Source: Glandiceps talaboti
Taxonomy: Eukaryota > Hemichordata > Enteropneusta > Spengelidae
Assembly (NCBI RefSeq): GCF_964340395.1
Contig: NC_135557.1
Coordinates: 2,913,216-2,977,215, forward strand
DNA: 64,000 nt
Direction of reading: 5' to 3'
Position numbers and translations under genes: made by a program. Shown here one piece after another: positions 40,011 to 51,209 of the stretch (position 1 is the stretch's first letter; every line of letters starts with the position of its first letter). The notes beneath the pieces were generated by a model. It searched no databases. It saw only the letters and a program-made list of their open reading frames with translations, and was not told where the DNA came from.

Positions 40011-41055
40011 TTCATATCTAGTGCGAACATATTGTGATGTTGTGATCTACATGCCAGAAAAGAATACACTGACGATAAGATATATTCTCCATTTTTAGCT
40101 GTTTGATTGTAGGGTCTATGGTTTGACCTTAAACTTGAAGGTCAAATGTCAGAGCCTCAGTAGAAATCTGTTGATTGGCAAACATGGGTGAAGATACACA
40201 CGGGTCTATTTATTCTATTGTGCTTTCAGTGTCAGAGGTCAAAATGACAGTCAGGACGCCGGACGCCAATGACAATGAAGTGGCTCAAAACTAAAGATAC
40301 CTTACATGGTGTGAAGTAAACGTTTTGACATCATATGGTTAGAGTAATATCTGGGTCATCAGAAAACTGATGTTGCCCCTTTGGATTCTCTTGTGCAAAC
40401 TCACAGGGAGTACGTGGTTAGGTGTTTTGTTTACAACAAGTAAACAACAACAACAACAACAACAAATCTGTCAGCAGTAACCTATACTTTTATGGAATGA
40501 GAATATTGCATGTTATAGTACTGTTCGCAATTTCGACTCTTTTCGTCACATTAGTGTAGAGTATTATTGGGCCACTCTTAATATAACACTGACACTCAGG
40601 AATATGCATGAATAGCATAGTCAAAGATTAATGTTAATATGCAACGACCACTGACATAAAATGTTCCTAATTAAAATATTCGTTGATTCAAAACTATGTT
40701 ACTTGTTTTCATTCCTGGCTTTTTATCAACTTTAATAATTTAACTATCAATTTCAATCTTAATTTGGGGAGAAACAGCATCACCATGATCACTAGTGAGG
40801 AGGATGTGGTAAAAGGTGTCCTCTGCCACAGTGGGCACTTTTTTTGAAAATGAAGACATGTAGGAGATCTTTTAGAGGATCAAGGAGTACAATATCAACC
40901 TACATATTATTAAAATACATAACATTAATATTGTCTTCATACACAATGTTTGGCAGGCACCAGCCTCATGATAGTTCACTATTGGTTTACGAACTCAGTA
41001 CTGCAGTGAAGCTACAACATATTTTGCAAATGTACTAACTAGGTAAACAAAATTA
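40011..41055. other. No gene seen
   Basis: It contains GGTCAA-rich sequence at 40120-40260 (TTGACCTT, AGGTCAAATGTCAGAG, GGACGCCGGACGCC) reminiscent of the pair at 32.3-32.7 kb, and a (CAA)n at 40444-40465. Confidence 0.4.
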
Positions 41056-41170
41056 ATGCTCCTTGGGTTAAAATTGGTTCAGATAATGAGCAAAATATTT
41101 CGTGCCCCCCCCCCCACACGTATACCCACAATCCCTTTCAGACCATCAAAATTTTCAAGCCTCCTTCGCA
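41056..41170 (+). repeat. Dispersed repeat piece related to 28490-28620
   Basis: AAATTGGTTCAGATAATGAG, CAAAATATTTCGTGC and a poly-C run (41107-41115) match the reverse complement of the earlier segment. Confidence 0.5.
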
Positions 41171-41394
41171 CCAGCGTATTTTTTGCGCCCCCAGTTCTCC
41201 ACTGTCCCCTCCTGCCATATATTCTTCTCGTTCAGATATACGTACGTAAGATATGTCGTATGGCTTCACTCTCACCGACCTTCTCAATCCCTGGTGTACG
41301 TACCACCAGCATTTGTAATAATTACCAAAAACTGTAATAAAAATCTTGTTTTTCGTGTAATAAAACCGACGTTTGTAATAAATGCCGAAATGAT

Positions 41395-41636
41395 TGAACG
41401 AACAAATGAACGAACAACCACCCATCCAGCAAATAAAAATGAACGAACGAATAAATAAATAAACAAACAAACAACTAAATAAATAAATGAATGAATAGAT
41501 GAATAAATAAATAAACAAACAAACAAATAAAAAAACAAACAAACAAACAACTAAATAAATAAGTAAATGAATGAACAAACGAACAAATGAACGAGCAACC
41601 ACCCATCCAGCAAATAAAAATGAACGAACGAACAAA

Positions 41637-41707
<71 letters not shown>

Positions 41708-41710
41708 ATG
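41395..41710 (+). repeat. Tetranucleotide block (AACG, AACA, AATA, AATG)
   Basis: Mixed AAC-/AAT- tetranucleotides include two copies of CACCCATCCAGCAAATAAAA at about 41419 and 41599, 180 bp apart. The block ends in (AATA)n at 41634-41708. Confidence 0.93.
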
Positions 41711-41758
41711 TACACATTGCTATTTATCTAATATATTTGTCACATTGTGCGGACATAG

Positions 41759-41905
41759 CAAAGCTTGATTATCAAATACCACTGAACTATCCTGCATCAC
41801 ATAAGCGACTGGTCCGAAGTACTGTAGGGACTTTAGCGCAAAAATATTCTGGAGACGGGTGCTCTAGATGGGTGAATTTCTATGTGGTGGATTTCTCTGC
41901 AATAG
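41759..41905 (+). CDS. Candidate phase-1 exon of unknown gene
   Basis: A 147-bp open exon between GGACATAG|CA and GCAATAG|GTAGGTG. It starts and ends in phase 1 (49 codons) and reads LDYQIPLNYPASHKRLV, then SGDGCSRWVNFYVVDFS. Base composition is less AT-rich than the flanks. Its phase fits the candidate at 42944. I do not recognise the domain. The acceptor has a poor pyrimidine tract, so this may be chance. Confidence 0.28.
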
Positions 41906-42039
41906 GTAGGTGTTATTTAGCTCTGGTACTTGTTCATCAAATCGGGAAAGGCTTATTTTCTGAAGAAGGATGAGATGTACTTATAATACGTAATGTGATG
42001 AGACATACGTACGCCAACTACCGCTTCCCAAAGATTCTT

Positions 42040-42150
42040 GATTTGCCCGGATGGGTTGCTATATGTGATAGACAGGTAGGTAAGTAAATCATGATTTGCC
42101 CGGATGGGTTGCTATATGTAGTAGAAAGGTAGGTAAGTAAATATGCACGA
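42040..42150 (+). repeat. Two-copy tandem repeat of about 53 bp
   Basis: GATTTGCCCGGATGGGTTGC, TATATGT and AGGTAGGTAAGTAAAT occur twice. Confidence 0.88.
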
Positions 42151-42379
42151 AAGTAGGAGTGCAAAGGTAATGAGTAGAACAGTCCTGATAAATAAATTCA
42201 ATCCTGACGTTTTGAATCAATAATCTTTAACAAAGGATACCAAGGCAGGATATAGGTAGGGTTACCACCTGATATTATATCGATGTGTTATGATATAGAA
42301 CGGCAGATCTAAAAATTACGAACACCAAAAAGAACCCTAGCCTACAGAACATTCCTGTTGAATAAGCGTAGTTACATAT

Positions 42380-42660
42380 TAGGGAATGTTGTAAATAACC
42401 TATTAATTCTTATTAACTATAATAAGTACACATTTCCTATAAAACTATTGGCATAATATTCAGTTGTAATTTGTAATTTGCATAAATTATTGATATTTGG
42501 TAATTAAACTGTATCTATAGAATGCATTTTTCAATACATCAACCATGACAAAGTACACATATCCTAAATCTGTTGGTATAGTTTTTAGTTTTAATAAGTA
42601 ATTTGCATAATTCATGATTTTCGGTCATTAGGCTATATCTTAGGACTGCAAACTTTTATC
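42380..42660 (-). repeat. Dispersed repeat family A, copy 5 (two units)
   Basis: In reverse orientation: TTTGCATAATTCATGA, TTTTCGGTCATTAGGCTATA and TCTTAGGACTGCAAAC, with a diverged second unit at 42465-42530. Confidence 0.6.
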
Positions 42661-42943
42661 ATGTCTTCCTACCTGAAAAATCAACATATCAAAGTATGTG
42701 TTTGTAACTCAATGCATTGCAAAAAGCTAGAAATGTGTTTTGTAAAAGTTTTTTTTTCAATTGTACGTACATTTACGAGATTTTACGCATGTATTAATCA
42801 CCTTCAATTTATTGGGTTGCAAACAAACACTTGCCATATGTTTTTACACATTGATTTTCCATTAGGAAACAATGACGCCATTGTTTAATAAATTAAAAAT
42901 GCAAAATGAATATTGTAATTGTCATGCATATGGCCACTTTCAG

Positions 42944-43152
42944 GAAATAAAACTGTGCAAACAATTGATACTATAGTATACAGAAGCCCAGGCGCCATGA
43001 ATTTCACAGCTATATTTCTCATTCCAATTGTAATCCTGAAGGCAGCTAATCCTATGACATATAAACATAGACAAAAACACAATGGTATTAAAATAGGTAA
43101 TAAAAAACGTAGAATGGTGTGTTTCCTCACCCCTATCTTGCCAGATAAGTAA
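42944..43152 (+). CDS. Candidate exon: one membrane helix and basic tail
   Basis: The acceptor is CCACTTTCAG|GA, phase 1 start. The frame gives NKTVQTIDTIVYRSPG, a hydrophobic segment (MNFTAIFLIPIVILKA), then KHRQKHNGIKIGNKKRR, and a stop at 43150-43152. Alternatively it could splice out at ATAG|GTAATA (43096), giving another 51-codon phase 1-1 exon. Joined to 41759-41905 it would make an ectodomain, a TM and a basic tail. The opposite strand is also open (42885-43163). No homologue recognised. Confidence 0.28.
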
Positions 43153-43893
43153 ATATTATACAATATGGAATATAAGCTCTGTTTTTTCTACGTCACGACA
43201 ACGCGCCTCAGTGAAACGACATCACGTGTCTACGTCACTGGTTCTGCTGTGTTCGAAAAATTACCATTACTTTTCCTGATCTTTCTGTGATATTACTGGC
43301 GCTGCTATAATTATGTTATTCGCCAATATTTTTCTTCATTCAGTTAGAAAATACTAGTGACCTGTCAATCGACTCTGAATCGACTCATAGTGACAAAACC
43401 CCTTAAGTCCCTCGTATTTTCCTTGGCTGATATGAACGAAGGAAGATCGGAGAATAACACATGATTTATTGTTCATCTCCCCTTGGTATCGTGGTCATAA
43501 TGTGACTTCTTTAAACAGTAGAGCCTTTATAAATTGACCTTGAGAGGGACCAAAGTTCACGGTCGGTTTTAAGAGGGGTTTGGGGATAGAGGGTTAGGGA
43601 GTGGACTGGTTAATCAATGAAGTTATAACAATGACAAAATTCTCCGGACAACATTGTACCTTCTATAGATTAATGAATGCAACACATCCTTTGTGTTCTA
43701 TCTATTTTGCATAAACATCCAATTAAAATGTTTTAAATATAGTAAAACGTATAATAATATTTCACCTGTAACTCTTACAGATGTGCGAGTGTATACAAAA
43801 TAAAAATAGCTATACACAACAAGTGAACAGACGTAATTTCATTTCTCGAAAAAGGTGATTTTCATTCGGTGTAACTGATCTACCGTTACAGTT
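43153..43893. promoter_or_regulatory. Possible regulatory cluster (CRE-like and E-box sites)
   Basis: At 43188-43235 two TACGTCAC sites (CRE-like) flank a CpG-rich stretch (GACAACGCGCCT) and a CATCACGTGTC E-box, standing out from the AT-rich surroundings. The rest, to the 3' end of the minus-strand gene, is featureless. Function is inferred from motif clustering only. Confidence 0.25.
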
Positions 43894-44486
43894 TCAAACT
43901 TCATAATGATATGCCACAGATTTCATACATCTAGATGTAGGTATTTCATACCAATCATCGTCAATTTGTTGACGCACAAGCAGATCCGATTCGCTAATAC
44001 CAAGAATTGTACCATCGAGATGGGCAGCAACGTGTGATAATAGAACACCACTCTCAACCTCAGTCCAACCTGCTGCTAGACTAGGCCGAAGATAAAATTC
44101 ACGATATTGACCAACAGCAATGATTGACTGATCGGGCAATTCTGATATATATTCAACACAACAGCTACCCGCTATAGGACCAGACCAGTCGCCTTGAACT
44201 CCTGGACGAGTCCATAATTGATAGTCCAAACCAATTCCAAGTATTGTACCTGTACTTAGTTCGATAACATCAATTACACAGCAGCTATTTGGGACCTCGA
44301 CCCATGCTGCATTTTCGTCAGCCTTTGTGTAAAGATGTGTATTCGATTTAATGCCAACAAAGGTGCCATCGGCTAAAGCAGTCACATCTTCAACACAGCA
44401 AGTGTTTTCTATTGGTCCCTCCCATTCATCTAGATATCCATCCCGGATTGCATACATGTTTCCGTCCAACCCAACACCATATATGG
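43894..44486 (-). CDS. Terminal exon: five tectonin-like repeats
   Basis: Acceptor TTAATTCACAG|CC at 44487-44488 and stop TGA at 43894-43896. Repeats start at about YGVGLDGNMYAIRD, DGTFVGIKSNTHLYTK, TGTILGIGLDYQLWTR, DQSIIAVGQYREFYLR and DGTILGISESDLLVRQ. Five blades is fewer than the six or seven of a typical closed propeller, so it may be incomplete or assemble as an oligomer. Confidence 0.85.
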
Positions 44487-47400
44487 CTGTGAATTAATAG
44501 TACAACAAGCAATATAGTTGATAACATATCTTTATTAGAGGTCAACCTCTGTTGACCAAGATGTATCGACCAATGACGTATTACCTAAAGTGTTATCCCT
44601 TTATTTATTTCCCTGAAAAGGGGCGAACTGAGTTAATTTACTGTGTACCCCCTCCCCCTCCCATTTCCCACAATAAAGGCTGCCTGATGACAGTTAATTA
44701 ACTGTGTATCTCCCTCTCCTAATGGCCCGGAGTAAAAGTTGATAGATGAAAGTTAATTAACGGTGTATCCCCCTATTTCCTGGAATGAAAGCTAACTCAT
44801 GATAGTTAATTAACTGTGTACCACCCCCTATTTCCCGGAGTAAAGGTTAATTGATGGAAGTTAATTAACTGTGTACACCCACACCCTATTTCCTGGAATA
44901 AAGGCTAACTAATGGCAGTTAATTAACTGTATATCAACCCGACAAACACACTGCTGTACTACTACTAGTAATTACTCTTGCAACACTGTTGCATTACTTT
45001 TGTATCATCCTGGTGTGTTAAATTGACGCGCTCTGAATTATCATACTAATCACTGATTGGTTTACACGTTGTCTAAAACTCCTTTAAAACTTGATCGAAA
45101 AAATATTTCATTAACTTAAAAAACACAACGATTACATCATGCAACTCCAATCTCAATTTTATCAGTTACAGTATAATATACACATGATATGTACCACTGT
45201 TATATTTACTTGCATATCGATAATCTCTATTGTGATTTCTCACACAAGCAATTTAGAACTACCTCGACACCAAATATGTAGCAAGTGTAACCGAGGTATA
45301 CATGGCGCCCTCACTTTGTCTATATTGTATACCTTTGTTTTTACATTAGTTCTTAATTATGTATGCATTTCTTTGGACCAAGGGCATGAGGCAACAATTC
45401 TGGTGTCTATCAACAATTGAATAACATGAATAAAGACAATATCAAAAAGTTCCGTCAAGTTTATAATTACTTCATTATCTTGAATCAATAATTAATATCT
45501 AATTAAAATACACAGAAAAATACATACAGTAACTTGAAACACGCTGAAATACAAATAAAATACGGCGGACTGGGACGTAACATGCGTAATGCATGTCTAG
45601 TCTAACGTGTGTGGAGTGTACCGATTGTGTAGCGCCCCCAACGGTCATATAAATTATCTGTCTTGTCGCGAATGATTCGAATCTTTGCAACCGTCCATAA
45701 AAGTACTGGATTTTGAAAATTCCATATGCACGAGCTCGACATTTGCTCAATTTGCTCAATTTGCTCAATTGCTAAAAAAGGAAGGGTAGGACACCACGGT
45801 GTTCTTTTTCGTCGTAAGATTGAAACCACATCGCCCTCGTTCACGGACGCCTTCTGTTTCGGGCAAACTTACGCGTTTTTGTTTACTCAGTCAAATGATG
45901 TTGTTACGTTTTCTCTTTCATTCAAAGGTATATTTTGAAGAGACACAGATATGACGAGTAATGTTTAATGATTATTTTTACGTAATTTTATGAAAATAAT
46001 ATAGACCGGAATCGACTGTGTGTTCGAGCCTACCGTAACTCTACGGCATCAAATATTGATTAAACCAAGATATTATCAATTGTGTTTTTGTTTATATCCC
46101 TCGCAAAAGACGCACCGTTTCGGAGCTTCAGTTCATATAATATGTTGTTTCGGCAATCTGTTTTACTGTCCCGCAAACGCCACAATGTACTGAAACATGC
46201 GAAATACATACCACACCACAAGAGGGCAGCAGGTGGTATCGAGCTTCGAGCGAAAATTCATGGGTCACATGTTCGAATTGAAGCGTCCTGATTGGTTTAT
46301 TCGATGTCGTGTCCTACCCCTCTGTATAGCACGGCAAGCAGCACGTCACGCATCGACGCGTCAGCTGTCGCGAGCGAACTAAGCGTCAATTTTGCATGCA
46401 CCATGATCATGTTCCATTAAATCATTACAGACAAAATCTATCCATATACACTGTAGTTTCTTTTCCTTTATTCTTTTTTGGAGTCTTCCATATTTATATA
46501 AACTTTTTCTGCGTTTATTAAAAATGTTTCATTTTTTAAAAGACCGGAAAATGTACAAATACATACCCAAAATAACAAATATGTGTAGACGTGTATAATG
46601 AGTTTATTAAAATAAACTACAAATAAAGAAGTAAGTATGTAAATGTGACTCATAGCTAACTTGGGCCTTTATTACCTGGATATCATTATCATTTTTGGGT
46701 TTCACCAGAATTGTTGCCTCATGCCCCTGTTTGGACTGATGTCTAGCACCTGCATGCTTGAATGTTGTCTTCGATGCACTGCACTTTTGGGACGATCAAC
46801 GAAGTTTGGTCTAAGCATGGAGCTCCGCCAACACAGGGTGTTCTCATATATCCAGCGTTATTAACAGTTCGGGCTGACTAGCTTTAGAAAATAACTCTAT
46901 TTTCAGAACTTATGGTATATGTGGCTGTGGTTTCTGTCGTCACCGTGCATACGGAGAGGAAACGTCCTATTCTAAAACACAACAAACTGGTTACGTTCCT
47001 GTACTCTGACTACTTTGAAACATTTATGTACACGTAGGTTGTCATAAGTTGCTCCTCTTGAGTTCAACAGTTTTTACAGCGTAGGAGTGTAATTGTACTG
47101 TAGAACTGACAAGAGGCAGAGCTGCGTCCAGAAGACTAACTGTGTTAGGAAAGTCTGTGTATGTTGTGTGTGCGTGTCGTCATCGGCAAAGTAAAGAGCG
47201 TGACTTAAGAAGTACGTGCTATTGTGTTGCTTAGTCCATGAACTATTTCGGTCAATTATTCTCTTTCGTGTAGTGACATTTATTTCAACTAGAAATTCTG
47301 AAATAAGTCAGTAACTTCGTCTGAATATAACCTGTTATTGTAGGAGTGTACGTCGACTTTCTGTTTTGTGGAACTATAATGCGTTTTCGCCTCGTGTAGG

Positions 47401-47678
47401 AGTTGCTGAACTAAACTTATTGTTGTATGTACAGTATACTAATCCTCACATTTCATTCAAAATATTGGCAGCCATCTTGTTGACTTGAACTTTATTTTAC
47501 TTCTTTATTTTATTTTGTTCCTCCCATTTCAGCTCATGGCATTTAATTCCTTACAGTTACGGCGATATTTAATACAAGTAATATTTCTTTTTATAGCGGT
47601 TAACACATTTTCTACTTCATTATAAGTTCTACTTATTTCAGTGAACTACTCAATATATATATATAATATAATAATCTA

Positions 47679-47745
<67 letters not shown>

Positions 47746-50607
47746 TATCTATTTATTTATATTTAATGTAATTCAAGCGAATTGCATATTATTTAATTTA
47801 TATAAATCAACTTAGGACGACTTATAATAATGATATTAATCAATCTTTGGGAACAGACAATATTTACTTTTCTGTATTGAACTCTTATTTTGTTGAAATT
47901 GTGATCTATGTTGATGAGTAAAATATACCATCAATTCATTTATACCCGATGAGTTTCATGCCATTCATTCTAGTATTTGTAGTTATTGTCCTGAATCCAA
48001 GTCCCCACGACTGCATTGATCACAAGCAATCGTTAGCCCCGTTAGTAAGACGGTATTGCTTACACAAGCAACGATTAAATGACTGGGGCGCCTATCCAGG
48101 TGAATGTTGGAGAACACAGTCCGAACAATATGTTTAACTTAGCCATGTGGTACGCTTAGGGTGGTAAACTATAAGCTACTTTGTTTTTTTGTCAACATCT
48201 ATACAATCCATATGAAAGCATTTAACAAAATTCAATGCAAATTCTTATAGCTATTACTTCCATGAAGTGCTAAGAATGTGAAGAATTAAGTCTTGATATC
48301 AAAGACCAATGGAAATGTCTTACTTGTGATGATTTCATGGGTGAATATACCAGTTGTGCTAATTGTCGAAGGCAGTGTAGTTGAAATGTAAGTGGTTGTC
48401 TCCGCTTTCACAGTTGTACTTTGAGATGGTTCTTTACCTGTTTCTATTATCACGCTTCCTTCATCAATGCTGCTGTTTCCTACAAAATAGTAGTCATTCA
48501 TTACAAATTTATTTAACCAATTTTCATAATCATTTTTATAATCTTTTCCCTATTACATCTTCTTTCCCACTGTCAACACCAACACACACTGAATTTATAT
48601 TTTATTATTTTTATATTGACTGTTATGAAATAATGCTAATGTACATGTATTTTATAATTAAATGTATATTGGTTGTCTTAAGTGATCTGACGTCTTGAAA
48701 GAGGATAGGTGTTCCTTGATTTATTCGTACAACTGTGTCACTGACACATTTTAAGCAAAAATGAAAAAAACGATGGATTTAGTTGTTCCTTTTTTCAGTT
48801 GAAAACAAATTCAGCATATTATTAATTGGAGTTTGATTTTGCATGTTCCCACAACATGTCGTCGCTGTAAAGTAAACTATATCATGTGATTGAATTATGG
48901 TGGCAGTATTGCTTTTCTATCCAGGTTCATTATGTACATATGCAAATTACCGGGCGTTGTTAAAAATTCAGATGAGTTGTATAATCGGGTGGTCATCTCT
49001 GTATTTTCATTGGTCAGTACATCAACAGTCGATATAGTTGTTGTAGATCCATTTCTTATTTCATTTGATGAAAAGATTTCGTCTGCAAAGAAATCCGAAT
49101 ATTCAAATGTGTTATTTCCATTTCAGGTGACTGATGAATGACCAGTAATTAATACATTATCACACAATAGAGTAGAATTGTCACATTATCACACAATAGA
49201 GTAGATTTGTCACATTATCACACAATAGAGTAGATTTGTCACATTATCACACAATAGAGTAGAACTGTTACATTATCACACCATATAGAGTAGAATTGTT
49301 ACGATATCGGTGCATTTGCTACATTATGTCATTATCGGTTAGAAAGAAATACTGCAGCATTATCGGTCAATGTTTACAATTTTTATTCTGAAAGAGAACT
49401 GTGAAAAAATACATATGTTAAATTGGTTCGGACATAAAAGGATCGGGTAAAAAAAACGTTTTAAAGACTGATGACATTGCCCTGGTAGATTCCGCGTTCT
49501 GCTCTTATCTCATCAAACATTGTCCTGGTCAAAGACAGATAATGCGAAAAACTCCAGGATTTAAGTTTGCGGGCTAGTGCCGAATGCATTTTGGTATCTC
49601 TTTTCTCAAGTATCATATTTGTAGCTAAGCAATTGTGGCATGTCCTCTTCCTATACTAAAACCATTGTGAAATACGTCCTTATAACACTTAATATCGCCG
49701 AAAATTCACAAAATTAACTAGCAGCTGACTAGATCGTCAGAGTCGATTTAGAAACGAAAGCTTCCTTGCCTTGCCTTGCTTTGTAATTAAAAAAGTACGG
49801 TTGTTCATAACAGTACTCGTGAGCGAACTGAGTGTGGGATATACCCATTGCTGTAGTCGTCTTGTCTCGGTATGTGTACCTGCATTGCTGATCAGGCCAA
49901 AGTTTCCTTACCAATATCCGGTGGTACTTTGGCAAAAATAGCCAAACAGCATGTTATTTTATCTTTTGAAGAGCGATTTCCGATGTAGCAACTGTTGACT
50001 GTCCTTCACTATTATATATGACAAGGTACCAACAGTACACAAAAAAGTTTCACCTTAGTGCCCAAATTTGTTTACAAATAGCAACGCGCATAGCAACGGG
50101 ACGAACATATTTCAGAATTTTCGCATACCAGACCTTATTTGGGCACAGTGTGCTGGGCGCCCGGCCGCATTGCGCGAAATTAGTGTGCGGGCAGATCTCG
50201 AATTTTTCCCATCGTAATACATCGAAATGTGGCGTAAGCGAGTGGTAGTCATACAGGTAATGCGTACATGTACGTGTATGTATACATGATTTGGGGTATG
50301 CAATCTTAGATAACAATCACGTGCAACAAGACCAGCTGTAAAACTCAAACAAGCGACTCATTTGTAAAAGAAAGTGCATATTTTAAACCATTTGGAGTCT
50401 GTTGTTTGAAATTAAATCTCCAACAATGTCGCTTTTCCTACCTGTAGCTTTCGATGATGTCAAGATGGCGGATACCAGACCGATTACTAAGACGGCTGCT
50501 ATAGCTCCTCCAATAACTAAACCTACTTTAAGTCTGCGACATCGTTTTTCCATCTTTTCCTGAGAATCTGTTATTGGGTCAGTATCTACCGGTCGTACTG
50601 TCGACAT
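43894..50607 (-). CDS. Type II membrane protein with Thr/Ser stalk and tectonin-like repeats
   Basis: Join, minus strand: 50607-50442, 49082-48951, 48479-48324 and 44486-43894. All junctions are phase 1 with GT/AG ends, and the sum is 1047 bases (348 residues plus stop). Residues 1-27 are hydrophilic and end KRCRRLK; 28-50 form one membrane helix (VGLVIGGAIAAVLVIGLV). This arrangement predicts the N-terminus inside and the C-terminus outside. Residues 56-151 are a Thr/Ser-rich stalk with NGS and NSS glycosylation sites. Residues 152-348 hold five repeats of about 38 residues of the form DGT-GIG-LYTR-W-VPNSCCV, resembling tectonin/tachylectin-type beta-propeller repeats. A CC pair ends repeats 1-3. 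Carbohydrate binding at the cell surface is a reasonable guess; the ligand is unknown. Confidence 0.8.
44626..44943 (-). repeat. About 60-bp tandem repeat with TTAATTAA palindromes
   Basis: Five to six units. Each has AGTTAATTAACTGTGTA, CCCCCTATTTCC and GGAATAAAGGCTAACT. The 12-bp AGTTAATTAACT core is a perfect palindrome kept in nearly every unit. It lies in the last intron of the stalk/tectonin gene. Confidence 0.88.
46290..46385. promoter_or_regulatory. CpG-dense patch inside the intron
   Basis: Around ten CpG in about 90 bases (for example CATCGACGCGTCAGCTGTCG, CGAGCGAAC), including an ACGCGT and a CAGCTG box, in otherwise CpG-poor DNA. Could be an alternative promoter, an enhancer or a GC-rich repeat remnant. 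Confidence 0.25.
47655..47742. repeat. (TA)n microsatellite
   Basis: Interrupted TA runs, longest at 47690-47740. Confidence 0.95.
48324..48479 (-). CDS. Stalk exon 3
   Basis: 156 bp, phase 1-1, acceptor TATTTTGTAG|GA and donor CACAA|GTAAGAC. It encodes NSSIDEGS, then a Thr/Ser-rich run (STTVKAETTTYISTTLPST). Confidence 0.8.
48480..48950. other. Intron between stalk exons
   Basis: AT-rich, no feature. Confidence 0.5.
48951..49082 (-). CDS. Stalk exon 2
   Basis: 132 bp, phase 1-1, acceptor TTCTTTGCAG|AC and donor CGCCCG|GTAATT. It encodes DEIFSSNEIRNGSTTTISTV through EMTTRLYNSS. Too short and ATG-less to stand out, but splice sites and phase fit both neighbours. Confidence 0.78.
49150..49300. 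repeat. 29-bp tandem repeat, five copies
   Basis: CACATTATCACACAATAGAG plus TAGAWTTGT, decaying to the right. In intron 1 of the stalk/tectonin gene. Confidence 0.9.
49301..50441. other. Rest of intron 1 of the stalk/tectonin gene
   Basis: A GC-richer patch (50145-50235, with GGGCGCCCGGCCGCATTGCG) is open on both strands but has no splice support. Confidence 0.45.
50442..50607 (-). CDS. First coding exon: cytoplasmic N-terminus and membrane helix
   Basis: ATG at 50607 (MSTVRPVDTD...). Donor GCTACAG|GTAGGAAA. A TATA-like ATATAAA lies only about 20 bases upstream of the ATG, too close to be the core promoter, so the 5' UTR probably starts farther out. Confidence 0.8.
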
Positions 50608-50994
50608 GGTTCAGTAAACGTTTATATGTGGGAGGTCTTCTGGAACAGTTTCGAGCAGAAGTATGAGTGAACTACACAATGGGACAAATATCTTTGATCA
50701 TTCGCTTTATATGCATATCCAGTCAAAGTCGTAGTCATAATTTGTCTTAAACGCTGGGCATGCTAATCAAAGTACAGCATGTAGGCGAATATGAGACTTA
50801 GTGAAGTAACAACACGCAATCCTACAGTACACCAGCAGACATGAATGTATAGACCTCCCAGCAAACTTCGTTCTTAATTTTCTTTTTTAAATTTCAATAT
50901 CGCAAACAGTCGAGGACCTTTTATGTATTTTGTTTAATCCAATGCTTGTCGTAAATCTTTAAAAATTGCTGCTGAATTTAACAACACCCGCCAG
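50608..50994. other. Short intergenic gap and presumed promoter of the stalk/tectonin gene
   Basis: 387 bp between the stop of the upstream minus-strand exon and the ATG of this gene. No clear TATA/Inr pair was found. Confidence 0.35.
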
Positions 50995-51209
50995 TCAACA
51001 TTCTGTCTGTGACGTCATTTCATTATTTGTTATTGCAAAATCTCTTCGCTTAAACTTGTCGTTAATCTCCTTAGAAAGCAGTTCCATACAACGTACAACG
51101 TGTTGGGATATAATCGCTTGAGATTCATGGCTGTCTGGTTTCCAAGATACCACAGATAGAAAGAATACATCAGTGAGGCCTGTAGAGCACACTTGGTACT
51201 TGCTGTTAC
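50995..51209 (-). CDS. Terminal exon of an unidentified minus-strand gene
   Basis: Acceptor GACATTTCAG|GT (51210-51211), phase 1 start, 71 codons to a TGA at 50995. It reads NSKYQVCSTGLTDVFFLSVV, then SWKPDSHESQAIISQHVVRC, then MELLSKEINDKFKRRDF. The well-mixed composition suggests real coding sequence, but I do not recognise the family. Upstream exons are not seen before the 33-bp satellite begins at 51955, so they may lie beyond 59.6 kb. Confidence 0.45.

Larger units (their letters stand above)
44944..48323. other. Last intron of the stalk/tectonin gene
   Basis: About 3.8 kb in all. It contains three tandem TTTGCTCAA 9-mers (45743-45773), a CpG-rich stretch, the TA microsatellite and a 62-codon plus-strand frame (47949-48137) with a hydrophobic start and three Cys, too weak to call a gene. 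I found no extra phase-1 exon. Confidence 0.45.

Noticed and set aside
42885-43163. 92-codon minus frame with hydrophobic segments
   Set aside because: It is the antisense of the plus candidate exon, which has better splice signals. Both cannot be right, and neither is strong.
45602-45938. Overlapping plus and minus frames around 45.6-45.9 kb
   Set aside because: A TTTGCTCAA tandem 9-mer creates EQI/CSI repeats. No splice sites match the phase-1 gene around it.
47949-48137. 62-codon frame with a hydrophobic start and Cys residues, possible small secreted peptide
   Set aside because: Short, opposite strand in an intron, and no recognisable cysteine pattern. Not distinguishable from chance.
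50050-50348. Frames on both strands in the GC-richer patch of intron 1
   Set aside because: No acceptor/donor pair in phase 1; probably a repeat remnant.
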